This document shows, in pieces, positions 23,569 to 31,434 of a stretch of DNA of 32,567 bases. Every line of letters starts with the position of its first letter. Within the stretch, counting starts at the first letter, position 1. The translations under genes and the position numbers were made by a program. The stretch is from contig CAJTRL010000043.1 of the NCBI GenBank assembly GCA_910578715.1, positions 1 through 32,567 of the forward strand, given 5' to 3'. This DNA is from an uncultured Lachnospiraceae bacterium (GTDB taxonomy: Bacteria > Bacillota > Clostridia > Lachnospirales > Lachnospiraceae). The notes beneath the pieces were generated by a model. That model was not told the DNA's origin. It saw nothing but the letters and a program-made list of their open reading frames with translations, and searched no databases.

Positions 23569-24350
23569 AAGGCATGGTGGCAGATTTGAATTTGCAAATG
23601 AATGAGAGCGTTGCCGGGGGATATCGAAGCAATTCGCAAAAGACACGGGTAATTACAGAAAAATGGGTAGAAAACAATTTATTTTGCCCCTGTTGTGGAA
23701 ATGCACATATCAGTCATTTTGAAAATAACAGGCCTGTGGCGGATTTTTACTGCCAGAATTGTCTGGAAGAATATGAATTGAAAAGTAAAAAGACTCCAAT
23801 TAGCAGTAAAATAGCGGGCGGGGCTTATGATAAAATGATAGAGAGGATTAAATCCTCCAATAACCCTAATTTCTTTTTTATGGAATATGATAAAAATGAT
23901 CATAAAATAAAAAATCTTATACTGATTCCAAAATATTTCTTTGTGCCGGATATTGTAGAAAAGAGAAAGCCGCTGGCAGATACGGCAAAGCGTGCCGGAT
24001 GGGTCGGATGCAATATTGTCTTGAAGCATGTACCGGCGGAAGGAAGAATCTATATCGTTAAAGATGGAGTGGAACAGTCTGTTGACAAAATTCTTACCAA
24101 TGTAAAGAAAATAAACTTTATGGAACAGTATAAAATTGATGCAAGAGGATGGATGCTTGATATATTAAATTGCGTTAATATGATGGATGAAGAATTTACA
24201 TTAAATCAGATGTATCAGTTTGTTCCGGCACTTGCATTGAAGCATCCGGAGAATCAGCATATCAGGGATAAAATAAGACAGCAGTTACAGGTTTTAAGAG
24301 ATAAAGGGATTATAGAATTTCATGGAAGAGGCCATTATAAAAAATGTTAA
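23565..24350 (+). CDS. DpnI-like type IIM restriction endonuclease (cleaves methylated GATC)
   Basis: DpnI cuts GATC only when adenine is N6-methylated. This 261-residue protein matches what I recall of DpnI along nearly its whole length: YRSNSQKTRVITEKWV, HFENNRPVADFYC, ELKSKK, NNPNFFF, RAGWVGCN, ARGWMLDILNC and IRQQLQVLRDKGIIEF. The catalytic D60-(x10)-E71-x-K73 and zinc cysteines C41, C44, C63, C66 are intact, as is the C-terminal winged helix that also reads methyl-adenine. The start may be GTG 23565 (GTGA overlap with the helicase stop) or ATG 23574; neither has an ideal ribosome site. A host carrying this should lack Dam-type GATC methylation, and no Dam gene is in the window. Confidence 0.95.
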   Translation: MKGMVADLNLQMNESVAGGYRSNSQKTRVITEKWVENNLFCPCCGNAHISHFENNRPVADFYCQNCLEEYELKSKKTPISSKIAGGAYDKMIERIKSSNNPNFFFMEYDKNDHKIKNLILIPKYFFVPDIVEKRKPLADTAKRAGWVGCNIVLKHVPAEGRIYIVKDGVEQSVDKILTNVKKINFMEQYKIDARGWMLDILNCVNMMDEEFTLNQMYQFVPALALKHPENQHIRDKIRQQLQVLRDKGIIEFHGRGHYKKC

Positions 24351-24423
24351 TATAGCCGGATGAGTAAAAAGTCTGTGCAGACAATGGAACCAGGTGGCAG
24401 CGGATGAACTGGACGGGCTGCTG

Positions 24424-24465
24424 TTAGTCATTGCCATTGATGCGGCTAACTGCGGCCATGACTAA
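24424..24465. repeat. Imperfect inverted repeat after the DpnI-like gene
   Basis: TTAGTCATTGCC (24424-24435) pairs with GGCCATGACTAA (24454-24465) with one mismatch around an 18-nt loop. No T-tract follows, so it is a weak candidate for a terminator; it could also mark the edge of a transferred segment. Confidence 0.45.
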
Positions 24466-24497
24466 ACGGAATGTGAGAAAGAGGCATGGTTTTTAAT

Positions 24498-25094
24498 ATG
24501 ACAGAGTACACAATCAGAACTGCGAAAGAGCAGGATGCGGAGGCGCTTCTTGCTATCTATGCGCATTATGTGGAAAAGACAGCGATTACATTTGAATATG
24601 TTGTTCCGGCCCTTCAGGAATTTGAGCAGAGAATGCGGCATGTGCTCGAAAAATATCCGTATCTCGTTGCGGAAAAGGACGGAGAAATTGCCGGGTATGC
24701 TTATGCCGGAGTATTCAAGGAGCGGGCTGCCTATGACTGGGCGGTGGAAACGACGGTATATGTCCGGGACGGTTTACAGAAGAACGGCATCGGAAAGGCA
24801 TTGTATGAAATGCTGGAAAAACTGCTCGCTTTACAAAATATTCAGAATCTGAATGCCTGTATTGCATATCTGGAAACGGAAGACAAACTGCTGACGCATA
24901 ACAGCGTGCAGTTCCACGAACATATGGGTTACAGGCTGGTGGGAGAGTTTGACCGGTGCGGATACAAAAACGGCCGTTGGTATAATATGGTATGGATGGA
25001 AAAGCATATCGGCGGACATGAAGCCGTTCCTCCGGCGGTCAGGCCTTTTGATGAAGTCAGGGAAACTGCGGGGGAAAGATATGGGGTTTTCTAA
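24498..25094 (+). CDS. GNAT acetyltransferase, phosphinothricin/methionine-sulfone acetyltransferase type
   Basis: The protein (about 198 residues from ATG 24498; ATG 24486 is in frame but too close to AAAGAGG) starts MTEYTIRTAKEQDAEALLAI. It has TAITFEYVVP, the acetyl-CoA loop RDGLQKNGIGKALYEML, and YLETEDKLLTHNSVQFHEHMG-type end motifs (seen as NSVQFHEHMGYRLVGEF). This pattern fits the Pat/MnaT subgroup, which acetylates small amino-acid analogues such as methionine sulfone or phosphinothricin. The true substrate is unknown. About 25 extra C-terminal residues lie beyond the usual end. Confidence 0.88.
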   Translation: MTEYTIRTAKEQDAEALLAIYAHYVEKTAITFEYVVPALQEFEQRMRHVLEKYPYLVAEKDGEIAGYAYAGVFKERAAYDWAVETTVYVRDGLQKNGIGKALYEMLEKLLALQNIQNLNACIAYLETEDKLLTHNSVQFHEHMGYRLVGEFDRCGYKNGRWYNMVWMEKHIGGHEAVPPAVRPFDEVRETAGERYGVF

Positions 25095-25157
25095 AGGAGA
25101 AGTGCGGATATCAGGTAAATAGATGACTGGAAAAGAAGCACCGTCGGAGGTATCGCT

Positions 25158-26747
25158 ATGAATGCACAAAATAAAAAAACTGTCATTTTGGGACTTGCTT
25201 TTCTTTTATCCGTCCTGTCATTGTCCGCCTGTGGTACGAAAGACGAAACGCAGAAGGCTGCGGTCCGGATGCTGTCGGAGACCACCGGAAAATCCGTCGC
25301 TTCCGTCGAAGAAGCGCGGTCGGCGGAGGCCGTCGGACAGGTGGCGGAGGTAGAGGAAGCGATGCTGGAGAAGATGGCGGTTTTCGTTGATTTTCCGTTT
25401 CCTTATACGATGGAAGACTATAAGATGTCGCTTGTGCCGGTAAGGGGAGGAAAGGGACAGTACGATTTGCGGATATGCGACGAATCCGGCACGGTTGTTC
25501 AGCAGTTTTTCTGCGGCGCGCTGACGGAACCGCTGACTTTCCGGTATGATGATTTGTACTATGACTCCTATTCCGACCTGGAGATTTTTTCGGCGGATGG
25601 CAGGACCGGGCTGCTGTTTCCTTATGACTGGGAACATGTGGACGGGCGGATTCTGGAAGAAGAGGCGATAGAGATTCCGCTTTATGATGATTTTGAAGGG
25701 CCGAATATGATGGTGCGGGAAGAGAGCGCGGCATATGTGAAAAAGACCATATACCAGATGAATATGGATAAAAGACAGACTGTTGAGGTGCGCAGATGGG
25801 ATATGGAAAAAGAAACGGGAATGCTGGAGATTTGGGACTGTCTGGAGCAGAGAACCGTTTTTGCGGGGCAGACGGCAGTCGATGAGGACGGAGAGCCTGT
25901 AAACCGGAAATATTATAGTTATCTCTTCTGGAATGTCTGGTACTGGCTTAGTCCTTTTGAGGAAGATTCGACGATAAATGTCTGGATATCCGAGCCGCAG
26001 GAGGAAAATGAGGAGCGGGACGAGAACGGATATGAACAGATGCAGCGCATTATCTGGGGAAATGAAGGACACATGGAGGAATACCCGGACAAGCAGACGC
26101 TGCTTGCAGAGTATGGTTTCGCGGGCCTGGAACCTTCTTATGAGGCTTATGATGAGCGTGGCAATCTCAGCCTGGAGCTTTATGTGAACGAACAGGAAAA
26201 AACGGCCTGTGGCTTTATCCATCAATATCGTTTCAGCAGCGATGTGGAAAAAATGGAATATTTATACGGTTTTACGATTGACGAAATATGGGAAGCTGAA
26301 TGGGAAGAGCCGGACCCATATGATATGAAAACTTATGATGGAGAAAACGGTGCGGATTCGGTGGAAGATTACGAGGAAACTCTGGAATACAGGGAAGACG
26401 GAAAACCGGATTACTTTATTTCAGAAGGGTACATCGAATGGCTGAAAGACGGCGGAGCGGAGACGGGGAAAGACACGCTGATAGAGATTGCTTATGTTTA
26501 CCGGGACGATGGCAGCATGTTCTGCCGCCGTTATCGTCATAACAGCTATGTATTCAGCACGACTTTCTGTACGTTGGACAGTTACTATGACGAGAACAGC
26601 CGGGTGGTTTATGAAAACGGTTATATCACCCACGGAAGTCTTCTTTACTACTATTTTTATGACGACGAGGGAAGAAAGCCAAAATATTGTCTGGAACTGG
26701 ATGACAATCTGGGGTATTATATTCCTGTGATGGTACAGTACCGGTAG
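25158..26747 (+). CDS. Large lipoprotein of unknown function
   Basis: The 529-residue protein has a type II signal peptide with lipobox LSAC (C25), so it should be lipid-anchored on the outer face of the membrane. After a Glu/Ala-rich linker (about 30-75), the remainder is very acidic and rich in Tyr, Trp, Asp and Glu, with alternating patterns suggesting beta strands, for example the YRDDGSMFCRRYRHNSY region. I recognise no domain. GGAGG lies 9 nt before the ATG. It may be a surface or ligand-binding protein. Confidence 0.85.
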   Translation: MNAQNKKTVILGLAFLLSVLSLSACGTKDETQKAAVRMLSETTGKSVASVEEARSAEAVGQVAEVEEAMLEKMAVFVDFPFPYTMEDYKMSLVPVRGGKGQYDLRICDESGTVVQQFFCGALTEPLTFRYDDLYYDSYSDLEIFSADGRTGLLFPYDWEHVDGRILEEEAIEIPLYDDFEGPNMMVREESAAYVKKTIYQMNMDKRQTVEVRRWDMEKETGMLEIWDCLEQRTVFAGQTAVDEDGEPVNRKYYSYLFWNVWYWLSPFEEDSTINVWISEPQEENEERDENGYEQMQRIIWGNEGHMEEYPDKQTLLAEYGFAGLEPSYEAYDERGNLSLELYVNEQEKTACGFIHQYRFSSDVEKMEYLYGFTIDEIWEAEWEEPDPYDMKTYDGENGADSVEDYEETLEYREDGKPDYFISEGYIEWLKDGGAETGKDTLIEIAYVYRDDGSMFCRRYRHNSYVFSTTFCTLDSYYDENSRVVYENGYITHGSLLYYYFYDDEGRKPKYCLELDDNLGYYIPVMVQYR

Positions 26748-26772
26748 TCCGGCGCCCATATGAGAACAGGCG

Positions 26773-26894
26773 GCATGGAAAAGAATTGTATGGAAAATGA
26801 ATTGCATGAAAAACGGACTGCACGAAAATGGACCGTGCAGGAACATACCGCACGAAAATGGACCGTGCAGGAACGGACTGCACGAGAATGAATT
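26773..26894. repeat. Tandem array of about eight 15-16-nt units
   Basis: Starting with GCATGGAAAAGAATT the units run GTATGGAAAATGAATT, GCATGAAAAACGGACT, GCACGAAAATGGACC, GTGCAGGAACATACC, GCACGAAAATGGACC, GTGCAGGAACGGACT, GCACGAGAATGAATT. The 25-nt string starting at 26820 recurs exactly at 26850. It lies between the lipoprotein gene and the NIF3-domain gene. It is probably non-coding, although the period keeps reading frames open. Confidence 0.75.
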
Positions 26895-26941
26895 ATATAA
26901 GCACACAAATTTGCAGATTGAGAAAGGGGCATGTTATTAAG

Positions 26942-27280
26942 ATGAAAGTAGATGTAAAAGAAGTAAAGCTGGAAATATATGTTCCGGGAGAATTTATTGA
27001 GGAAATTCGGGACGCCCTGGCGGACAGGGGAATCGGCCGGGTCGGCAATTACAGCCATGTCGTATCTTATCAGGAGACAAAGGGATTCTGGAAACCGCTG
27101 GAAGGCAGTAATCCTTATCAGGGTGAAAAAGGGGAATTGTGCAGCGGAAACGAAATGAAAATGGAAGTGCGCTGTCCCGTTGAAAGAGTGAAACAGGCCG
27201 TTCAGATTATTCGGAAGATTCATCCGTATGAGGAGCCGCTCATCAATGTGATTCCCTTATGCAATGATTTGCTGCTCTGA
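26942..27280 (+). CDS. Stand-alone NIF3/YqfO insert-domain protein (CutA/PII-like)
   Basis: The 112-residue protein starts MKVDVKEVKLEIYVPGEFIE and carries GRVGNYSHVVS, FWKPLEGSNPYQGEKGEL and IIRKIHPYEEPLINVIPL. These are the hallmarks of the CutA-like domain inserted into Firmicute NIF3/YqfO proteins, present here without the flanking NIF3 metal-binding halves. A trimeric, PII-like fold is expected; the ligand is unknown. The ATG at 26942 follows GAAAGGGGC; earlier in-frame codons run into the tandem repeat and lack family sequence. Confidence 0.85.
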   Translation: MKVDVKEVKLEIYVPGEFIEEIRDALADRGIGRVGNYSHVVSYQETKGFWKPLEGSNPYQGEKGELCSGNEMKMEVRCPVERVKQAVQIIRKIHPYEEPLINVIPLCNDLLL

Positions 27281-27327
27281 TACAAGAAATATCGCATGAA
27301 TGACAGACGGAAAGGAGCGCCAACAGG

Positions 27328-28608
27328 ATGACCAGAGTCTATTTTGTGCGCCATGCGCAGCCGGAGCACGACCACGAGGACGACAGAACGCGTCCCCTGA
27401 CGGCGGAGGGACGGGCCGATGCAAAGGCTGTCTGCCAATTCTTCCGGCATATGGAAACCGTACAGAAAAAAGAAGATATCCGGGACAGGGAATATTCGGA
27501 AAGCAGAAAGATAGACAGATTTTACTGCAGTCCCTATCGGAGAAGCCTCGATACGATTGCGGAGACAGCGGCTTTTTACGGACAGGAAATTATAACGGAT
27601 GAGCGTCTGCGGGAGAGGGAAAAAGGACCCGACGGTAACAATTACGGAATGTTCCAGAAGCGGTGGGCCGACCACGATTATCACGAGGAGGGCGGAGAGT
27701 CCCTTCGGATGGTACAGGAGCGGAATATTGCGGCGTTACAGGATATTCTGCGCGCCAATGAGGGGAAAAATATTGTCATCGGCACGCATGGAACGGCGCT
27801 TGGCACGATTCTGCATTATTATGATAACAGCTATGACTGCGATTCTTTTCTGCGCATCATCGACTGGATGCCCTATATCATCGAGCTGGATTTTCAGGGA
27901 CTTGAGCTGATTGGAAAGCGGGAGCATCTGCATATCGAAAAGGAATTTCGGGGAAAAGCCAGAGCGGACAAGGCACAAAGCGGGAAACAGCTCCTGTACG
28001 GGACGGGCAATCAGGCAAAACTCGCGGCGATGCGCCGGGCACTTTCGCCGCTCGGACTTCGCATCATCGGCCTGGGGGATATTGACCGGAACCGTTTTAC
28101 GGTGCCGGAAGTGACGGAGGATGGCACGACGCCGCTGGAAAATGCGGAAAAGAAAGCGCTTGCTTATTATAAAGCGTTTCGCATGCCCGTTTTTTCCTGT
28201 GATTCGGGCTTGTACTTTGAGGGTGTGCCGGAGGCGGAACAGCCGGGCGTTCATGTGAGAACGGTCGGGGGAAAAGTTCTTACCGATGAAGAAATGCAGA
28301 AGCATTACATAGGACTTGCCGAAAAATACGGGGATTTGAAAGCCGTATACAAAAATGCGGTCTGTCTTGTTATCGATGAAACGCATGTTTATAAAGTCAT
28401 GGAAAAAAGTATGGAAAGCGAGCCTTTCCTGATTACGTCCAGACCGCATAAGGACGGCGTAAGGCAGAAAGGATTTCCGCTCGACTGCCTTTCCGTCCAT
28501 ATCGGAACGGGAAAATATTATTATGATATGGAGGAAGGCGAGCTGGACCGGATTGCGGTGGAGCCGGGCTTTGTGGAATTTTTCAGGAAATACTTTTCAG
28601 TGTTTTGA
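27328..28608 (+). CDS. Fusion: histidine phosphatase + non-canonical purine NTP pyrophosphatase (RdgB/HAM1)
   Basis: Residues 1-205 form a histidine phosphatase: RHAQPEH with catalytic H9, CSPYRRSLDT, EREKGPDGNNYG, and the second histidine H154 in GTHGT. Residues about 222-426 are RdgB/HAM1-like: LLYGTGNQAKLAAMRRAL, ENAEKKALAYYKAF, CDSGLYFEGVP (D292) and FPLDCLSVHIGTGKYYY. RdgB hydrolyses (d)ITP and XTP to monophosphates; a fused phosphatase could act on the monophosphate or another house-cleaning substrate. The RdgB half is diverged, for example GVHVRTVGG in place of the usual PGVxSARYAG. GGAAAGGAG precedes the ATG. Confidence 0.88.
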   Translation: MTRVYFVRHAQPEHDHEDDRTRPLTAEGRADAKAVCQFFRHMETVQKKEDIRDREYSESRKIDRFYCSPYRRSLDTIAETAAFYGQEIITDERLREREKGPDGNNYGMFQKRWADHDYHEEGGESLRMVQERNIAALQDILRANEGKNIVIGTHGTALGTILHYYDNSYDCDSFLRIIDWMPYIIELDFQGLELIGKREHLHIEKEFRGKARADKAQSGKQLLYGTGNQAKLAAMRRALSPLGLRIIGLGDIDRNRFTVPEVTEDGTTPLENAEKKALAYYKAFRMPVFSCDSGLYFEGVPEAEQPGVHVRTVGGKVLTDEEMQKHYIGLAEKYGDLKAVYKNAVCLVIDETHVYKVMEKSMESEPFLITSRPHKDGVRQKGFPLDCLSVHIGTGKYYYDMEEGELDRIAVEPGFVEFFRKYFSVF

Positions 28609-28673
28609 AAATATTCCGGCAGTCATATCCCGGCCCGCTGAATAAGGATTTTCGAGGATGATTATTGTAAAGG

Positions 28674-28865
28674 CTACCCAATTAATACCCGTTTCCCCTC
28701 GAAAGCAAAGCCGTACTTTCGGATATGTCCGGCGGGGATTCCTTTCGCGGTCAGGGCGGCGGCATATCCCTTTTCTTCTATCTGACGGAGCGCCGCCTGT
28801 ACGGTTTCCTCCAGATTATTTTCCTTTTGCAGCCGTCTGACCTTAAACTCAATACAAAATATCAT
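28674..28865 (-). pseudogene. C-terminal remnant of an AAA-ATPase-like/PD-(D/E)XK (DUF1703-type) protein
   Basis: The 63-residue frame reads CIEFKVRR (the ExK part of the nuclease core), LEETVQAALRQIEEKGYAA, and ends RKYGFAFEGKRVLIG. This matches the last residues of the PD-(D/E)XK domain that closes the common 500-600-residue AAA-ATPase-like proteins of Clostridia. The ATPase part and the catalytic Asp are missing: 12 nt upstream is the stop of the GH127 gene. It is most likely a decayed fragment left by deletion or rearrangement. Confidence 0.82.
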
Positions 28866-28877
28866 ACCTTTCTTCGA

Positions 28878-30869
28878 TTAAACAAAATCCATCCACACCC
28901 GCATCTGGTTTTCTCCCCGGTTGCCCCAGGTATAATAAGGAACGGCCACTGCCTGACAGGGGCTGGTAGCGGGCGCTTCATCCGAATATAATTCCGTGGA
29001 CAGAGCGCCGGAGGTTTCCGTGCGGAGTGCGTCTGCGGTAATTGTCACCGTGCCGCCCAGAAGGTCTTCCTGAAAATCCGATACCCGGAGCGCACCGTTT
29101 TTCAATAGGGAAAGAGAAAGCACGTCGCCCTGGTTATCCACTCCTTCGAAGCAGTATACCAGCGGACCGCGGCAGATGGCTGTTTTGCCGGTCAGCGCCG
29201 GAACTTTCAAAGAAGCATACTGGAAACGGGCGGTTCCGTCCAGCACCAGTCTGACGGTATCGCCGTCCGATACGTTTAAGTAAGCATATCCTTTCTGAAG
29301 GAGAACATCGGAGGTTTCGAGCTTTTTTTCATTGACAGAAAGCTGCCATGTTCTGCTCCAGCCGGGAATCCGGACAGCCAGCTTTCCGCCTTTTTCTATA
29401 TGGTAGAGAATCTCAAAATTATAAGGATATTTGGTTTCACAGGTAAACCGCATGCCGTTTTCAAGACGGACTTTTCCGGCGGCAAAAAGATGGCAGAAGG
29501 CCGTGTCTTCATTTTCTCCATAAGCGTACTTGCCATAGGAAGAAATCAGCCGGGCCACGTTGGGCGGGCAGCAGGCGCAGGCGTACCATTTGGGGCGCAC
29601 CGGGAGGTCGTGTTTATGGGTCACGGAGATGCCGGAGATGCCGGGAATGATTTCCAGCGGATTGACGTAGAAAAACCGCTTTCCGTCCAGCTGCATTCCG
29701 GCGAGCACTGTATTGTAAAAGGCGCGCTCGCAGATATCGCCGTATTCTCCGTCCACTTCATTTTCCAGCATTCTGGAAGCGAAAAACAGTAGTCCGATGG
29801 AAGCGCAGGTTTCCGAATAGGCGGTATCGCCCGGTAAATCATAATCCACGGTAAAAGCCTCTCCAAGCCCGGTGGAGCCGATGCCTCCGGTCAGGTACAT
29901 CCGGCGTCTGGTGATGCTTTCCCACAGTCTGCGGCAGGCGGCAAACAATTCCGCATCTCCGGTGGAAGAGGCTAAGTCTGCCATAGCGGTATACAGATAT
30001 ACGGCGCGCACCGCATGACCTGTTGCGTCCTTTTGTTCCCGGACAGGTTTTGAAGCCTGGGAATAATCCGTATCTGTCGGGTCATTATTCCATACGCTCC
30101 AGTCGCGTTTCGCTTTTTCCTTTTCATAAAAATGCGGGTCAGCGCCGCGGGTATTGATAAAATATTCCGCCAGCTCCAGACAGTGTTTGTTGCCCGAAAC
30201 CCGGTACAGTTTCAAAAGGGCGAGCTCCACTTCGGGATGCCCCGGAAATCCCTGATGTTTTTCCACGATAAAATGGCGGTAAATGTGTTCCATGTTTTTT
30301 AACATGACCTGAAGCAGTTTTTCTTTTCCGGTCGCTTCGTAATAAGCGCAGGCGGCTTCCATCATATGGCCGGAGCAGTACAGTTCGTGCCCTTCCTGAA
30401 GGTTTGTAAAACGTTTGTCCTTATCCTTGATGGTGTAGTAGGTATTCAGGTAGCCGTCTTCATCCTGGGCATCGGCGATGATATTTATCAATTCATCGAC
30501 GGTTTTTTCCAGTTTGTCGTCCGGGAAAAGAGAAAGGGAATAAGCGGCGGCTTCAATCCATTTGGCGGCATCGCTGTCCTGGAAAACCATGCCGTAGAAA
30601 CCGCCGTTCTCGTCGGACTTTGCATTGCCGGTATTCGCCGCACCGTCCTCCTCAGCCGGGCCGCTCTCCGCCGCTTTTCCGGTCCGCCGGAGCGCTTTCC
30701 CGGCATTGATAAAGTTCTGGATGACGTGGCTTTTCTCCGTATCAGGAGCCTCGTCGCAAAGAACGCTGTACTGATAAGGAATGACGACATTTTTCACAAG
30801 CCGCTGATACTGGCCGATGAATCCGTCAGCCTGATAAGCGTTGATAGAAGCCTGATGTTGTGTTTTCAT
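28878..30869 (-). CDS. GH127 beta-L-arabinofuranosidase-like glycoside hydrolase
   Basis: GH127 enzymes release beta-L-arabinofuranose from plant glycoproteins and arabinan-type glycans. The 663-residue protein has an (alpha/alpha)6-barrel region with the zinc/catalytic set: E353 and C355 (SETCAS) and C433/C434 (ACACCPPN), where the first of the CC pair is the expected nucleophile. No signal peptide is present, so it should act on imported oligosaccharides in the cytosol. Residues about 61-92 are a low-complexity Ala/Glu/Gly insert. AGGAGGTTT lies upstream of the start. It follows the lipoprotein gene by 17 nt on the same strand. Confidence 0.93.
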   Translation of the reverse strand: MKTQHQASINAYQADGFIGQYQRLVKNVVIPYQYSVLCDEAPDTEKSHVIQNFINAGKALRRTGKAAESGPAEEDGAANTGNAKSDENGGFYGMVFQDSDAAKWIEAAAYSLSLFPDDKLEKTVDELINIIADAQDEDGYLNTYYTIKDKDKRFTNLQEGHELYCSGHMMEAACAYYEATGKEKLLQVMLKNMEHIYRHFIVEKHQGFPGHPEVELALLKLYRVSGNKHCLELAEYFINTRGADPHFYEKEKAKRDWSVWNNDPTDTDYSQASKPVREQKDATGHAVRAVYLYTAMADLASSTGDAELFAACRRLWESITRRRMYLTGGIGSTGLGEAFTVDYDLPGDTAYSETCASIGLLFFASRMLENEVDGEYGDICERAFYNTVLAGMQLDGKRFFYVNPLEIIPGISGISVTHKHDLPVRPKWYACACCPPNVARLISSYGKYAYGENEDTAFCHLFAAGKVRLENGMRFTCETKYPYNFEILYHIEKGGKLAVRIPGWSRTWQLSVNEKKLETSDVLLQKGYAYLNVSDGDTVRLVLDGTARFQYASLKVPALTGKTAICRGPLVYCFEGVDNQGDVLSLSLLKNGALRVSDFQEDLLGGTVTITADALRTETSGALSTELYSDEAPATSPCQAVAVPYYTWGNRGENQMRVWMDFV

Positions 30870-30886
30870 AGGAAACCTCCTTTTGT

Positions 30887-31411
30887 TTACTCTTCCGCCG
30901 TATGGGAGACGAGTGGGTGCAGATAAGCATACTGTAACGCTTTGGTTTCAGCGGTCATCATCGTCGATAAGATAATGTCGCCCTCTTCCCGGTACCAGAC
31001 GCCGCCGTAATTGCCGACGCCCCCGGCGTCATAGCCGCTTTCACCATATTTTTCAACGATGGATGCGCTGATGGTATCGTAGAGCGTTTCCAAATCCTCC
31101 GCCGTTTCAGCGCTGTATGCCCAGGCAATGCTCATCAGGCGGTCTTCTCCGTCAAACATATATTTTATCGTGCCCGGGCGGCCTTCGTACTCTTTGGGAT
31201 AAGTATAGCAGAGCCCGCCATAGAGAGAATCATAAGTGGAATAATCTTCCCCTTCCGCGGCGGTCATATCCGCAATCGTGCTGTTCCAGTCCAGGCCGGT
31301 GAAAGGGCAGACGGACCGGGATTCTTTCTGTTGTCCGCAGGCTGTCAGTGCGCATAGGAAAAATAGCGCGGTCAGGACGGACAGAAAATATTTTGATTTT
31401 TTTCTAGCCAT
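30887..31411 (-). CDS. Small lipoprotein of unknown function
   Basis: The 174-residue protein has an N-terminal basic stretch, a hydrophobic core and the lipobox LTAC (C25), so it should be a membrane-anchored lipoprotein. The mature part contains CPFTGLDWNSTIADM, GGLCYTYPKEYEGRPG and a Tyr/Gly-rich region near residue 140; no known domain is recognised. It is probably co-transcribed with the GH127 gene, but a role in sugar capture is only suggested by this context. Confidence 0.82.
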   Translation of the reverse strand: MARKKSKYFLSVLTALFFLCALTACGQQKESRSVCPFTGLDWNSTIADMTAAEGEDYSTYDSLYGGLCYTYPKEYEGRPGTIKYMFDGEDRLMSIAWAYSAETAEDLETLYDTISASIVEKYGESGYDAGGVGNYGGVWYREEGDIILSTMMTAETKALQYAYLHPLVSHTAEE

Positions 31412-31434
31412 AGGAAAAACCTTTCTTTTTTATA

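Noticed and set aside
20839..24350. A DpnII-like or Dam methyltransferase partner for the restriction gene
   Set aside because: No methyltransferase motifs (DPPY or FxGxG) are seen in either gene; a DpnI-type enzyme does not need a partner methylase.
25218..26225. Long minus-strand open frame (335 codons) opposite the large lipoprotein gene
   Set aside because: It is the antisense of a gene with clear signal peptide, lipobox and ribosome site; its own translation has no family-like pattern.
26773..26894. CRISPR array
   Set aside because: Units are 15-16 nt with no unique spacers between repeats and no cas genes nearby; it is a simple tandem repeat.
26828..27280. Longer form of the NIF3-domain protein starting in the tandem repeat
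   Set aside because: The extra N-terminal residues are translated repeat units; the ATG at 26942 begins exactly where family similarity starts.
27736..28500. Minus-strand frame of 254 codons inside the phosphatase-RdgB gene
   Set aside because: The plus strand encodes two recognisable enzyme domains throughout; the antisense product is basic and unstructured-looking with no ribosome site.
30366..30926. Plus-strand frame of 186 codons opposite the GH127 gene
   Set aside because: It lies wholly opposite a well-supported GH127 N-terminal region and has no promoter or ribosome site of its own.
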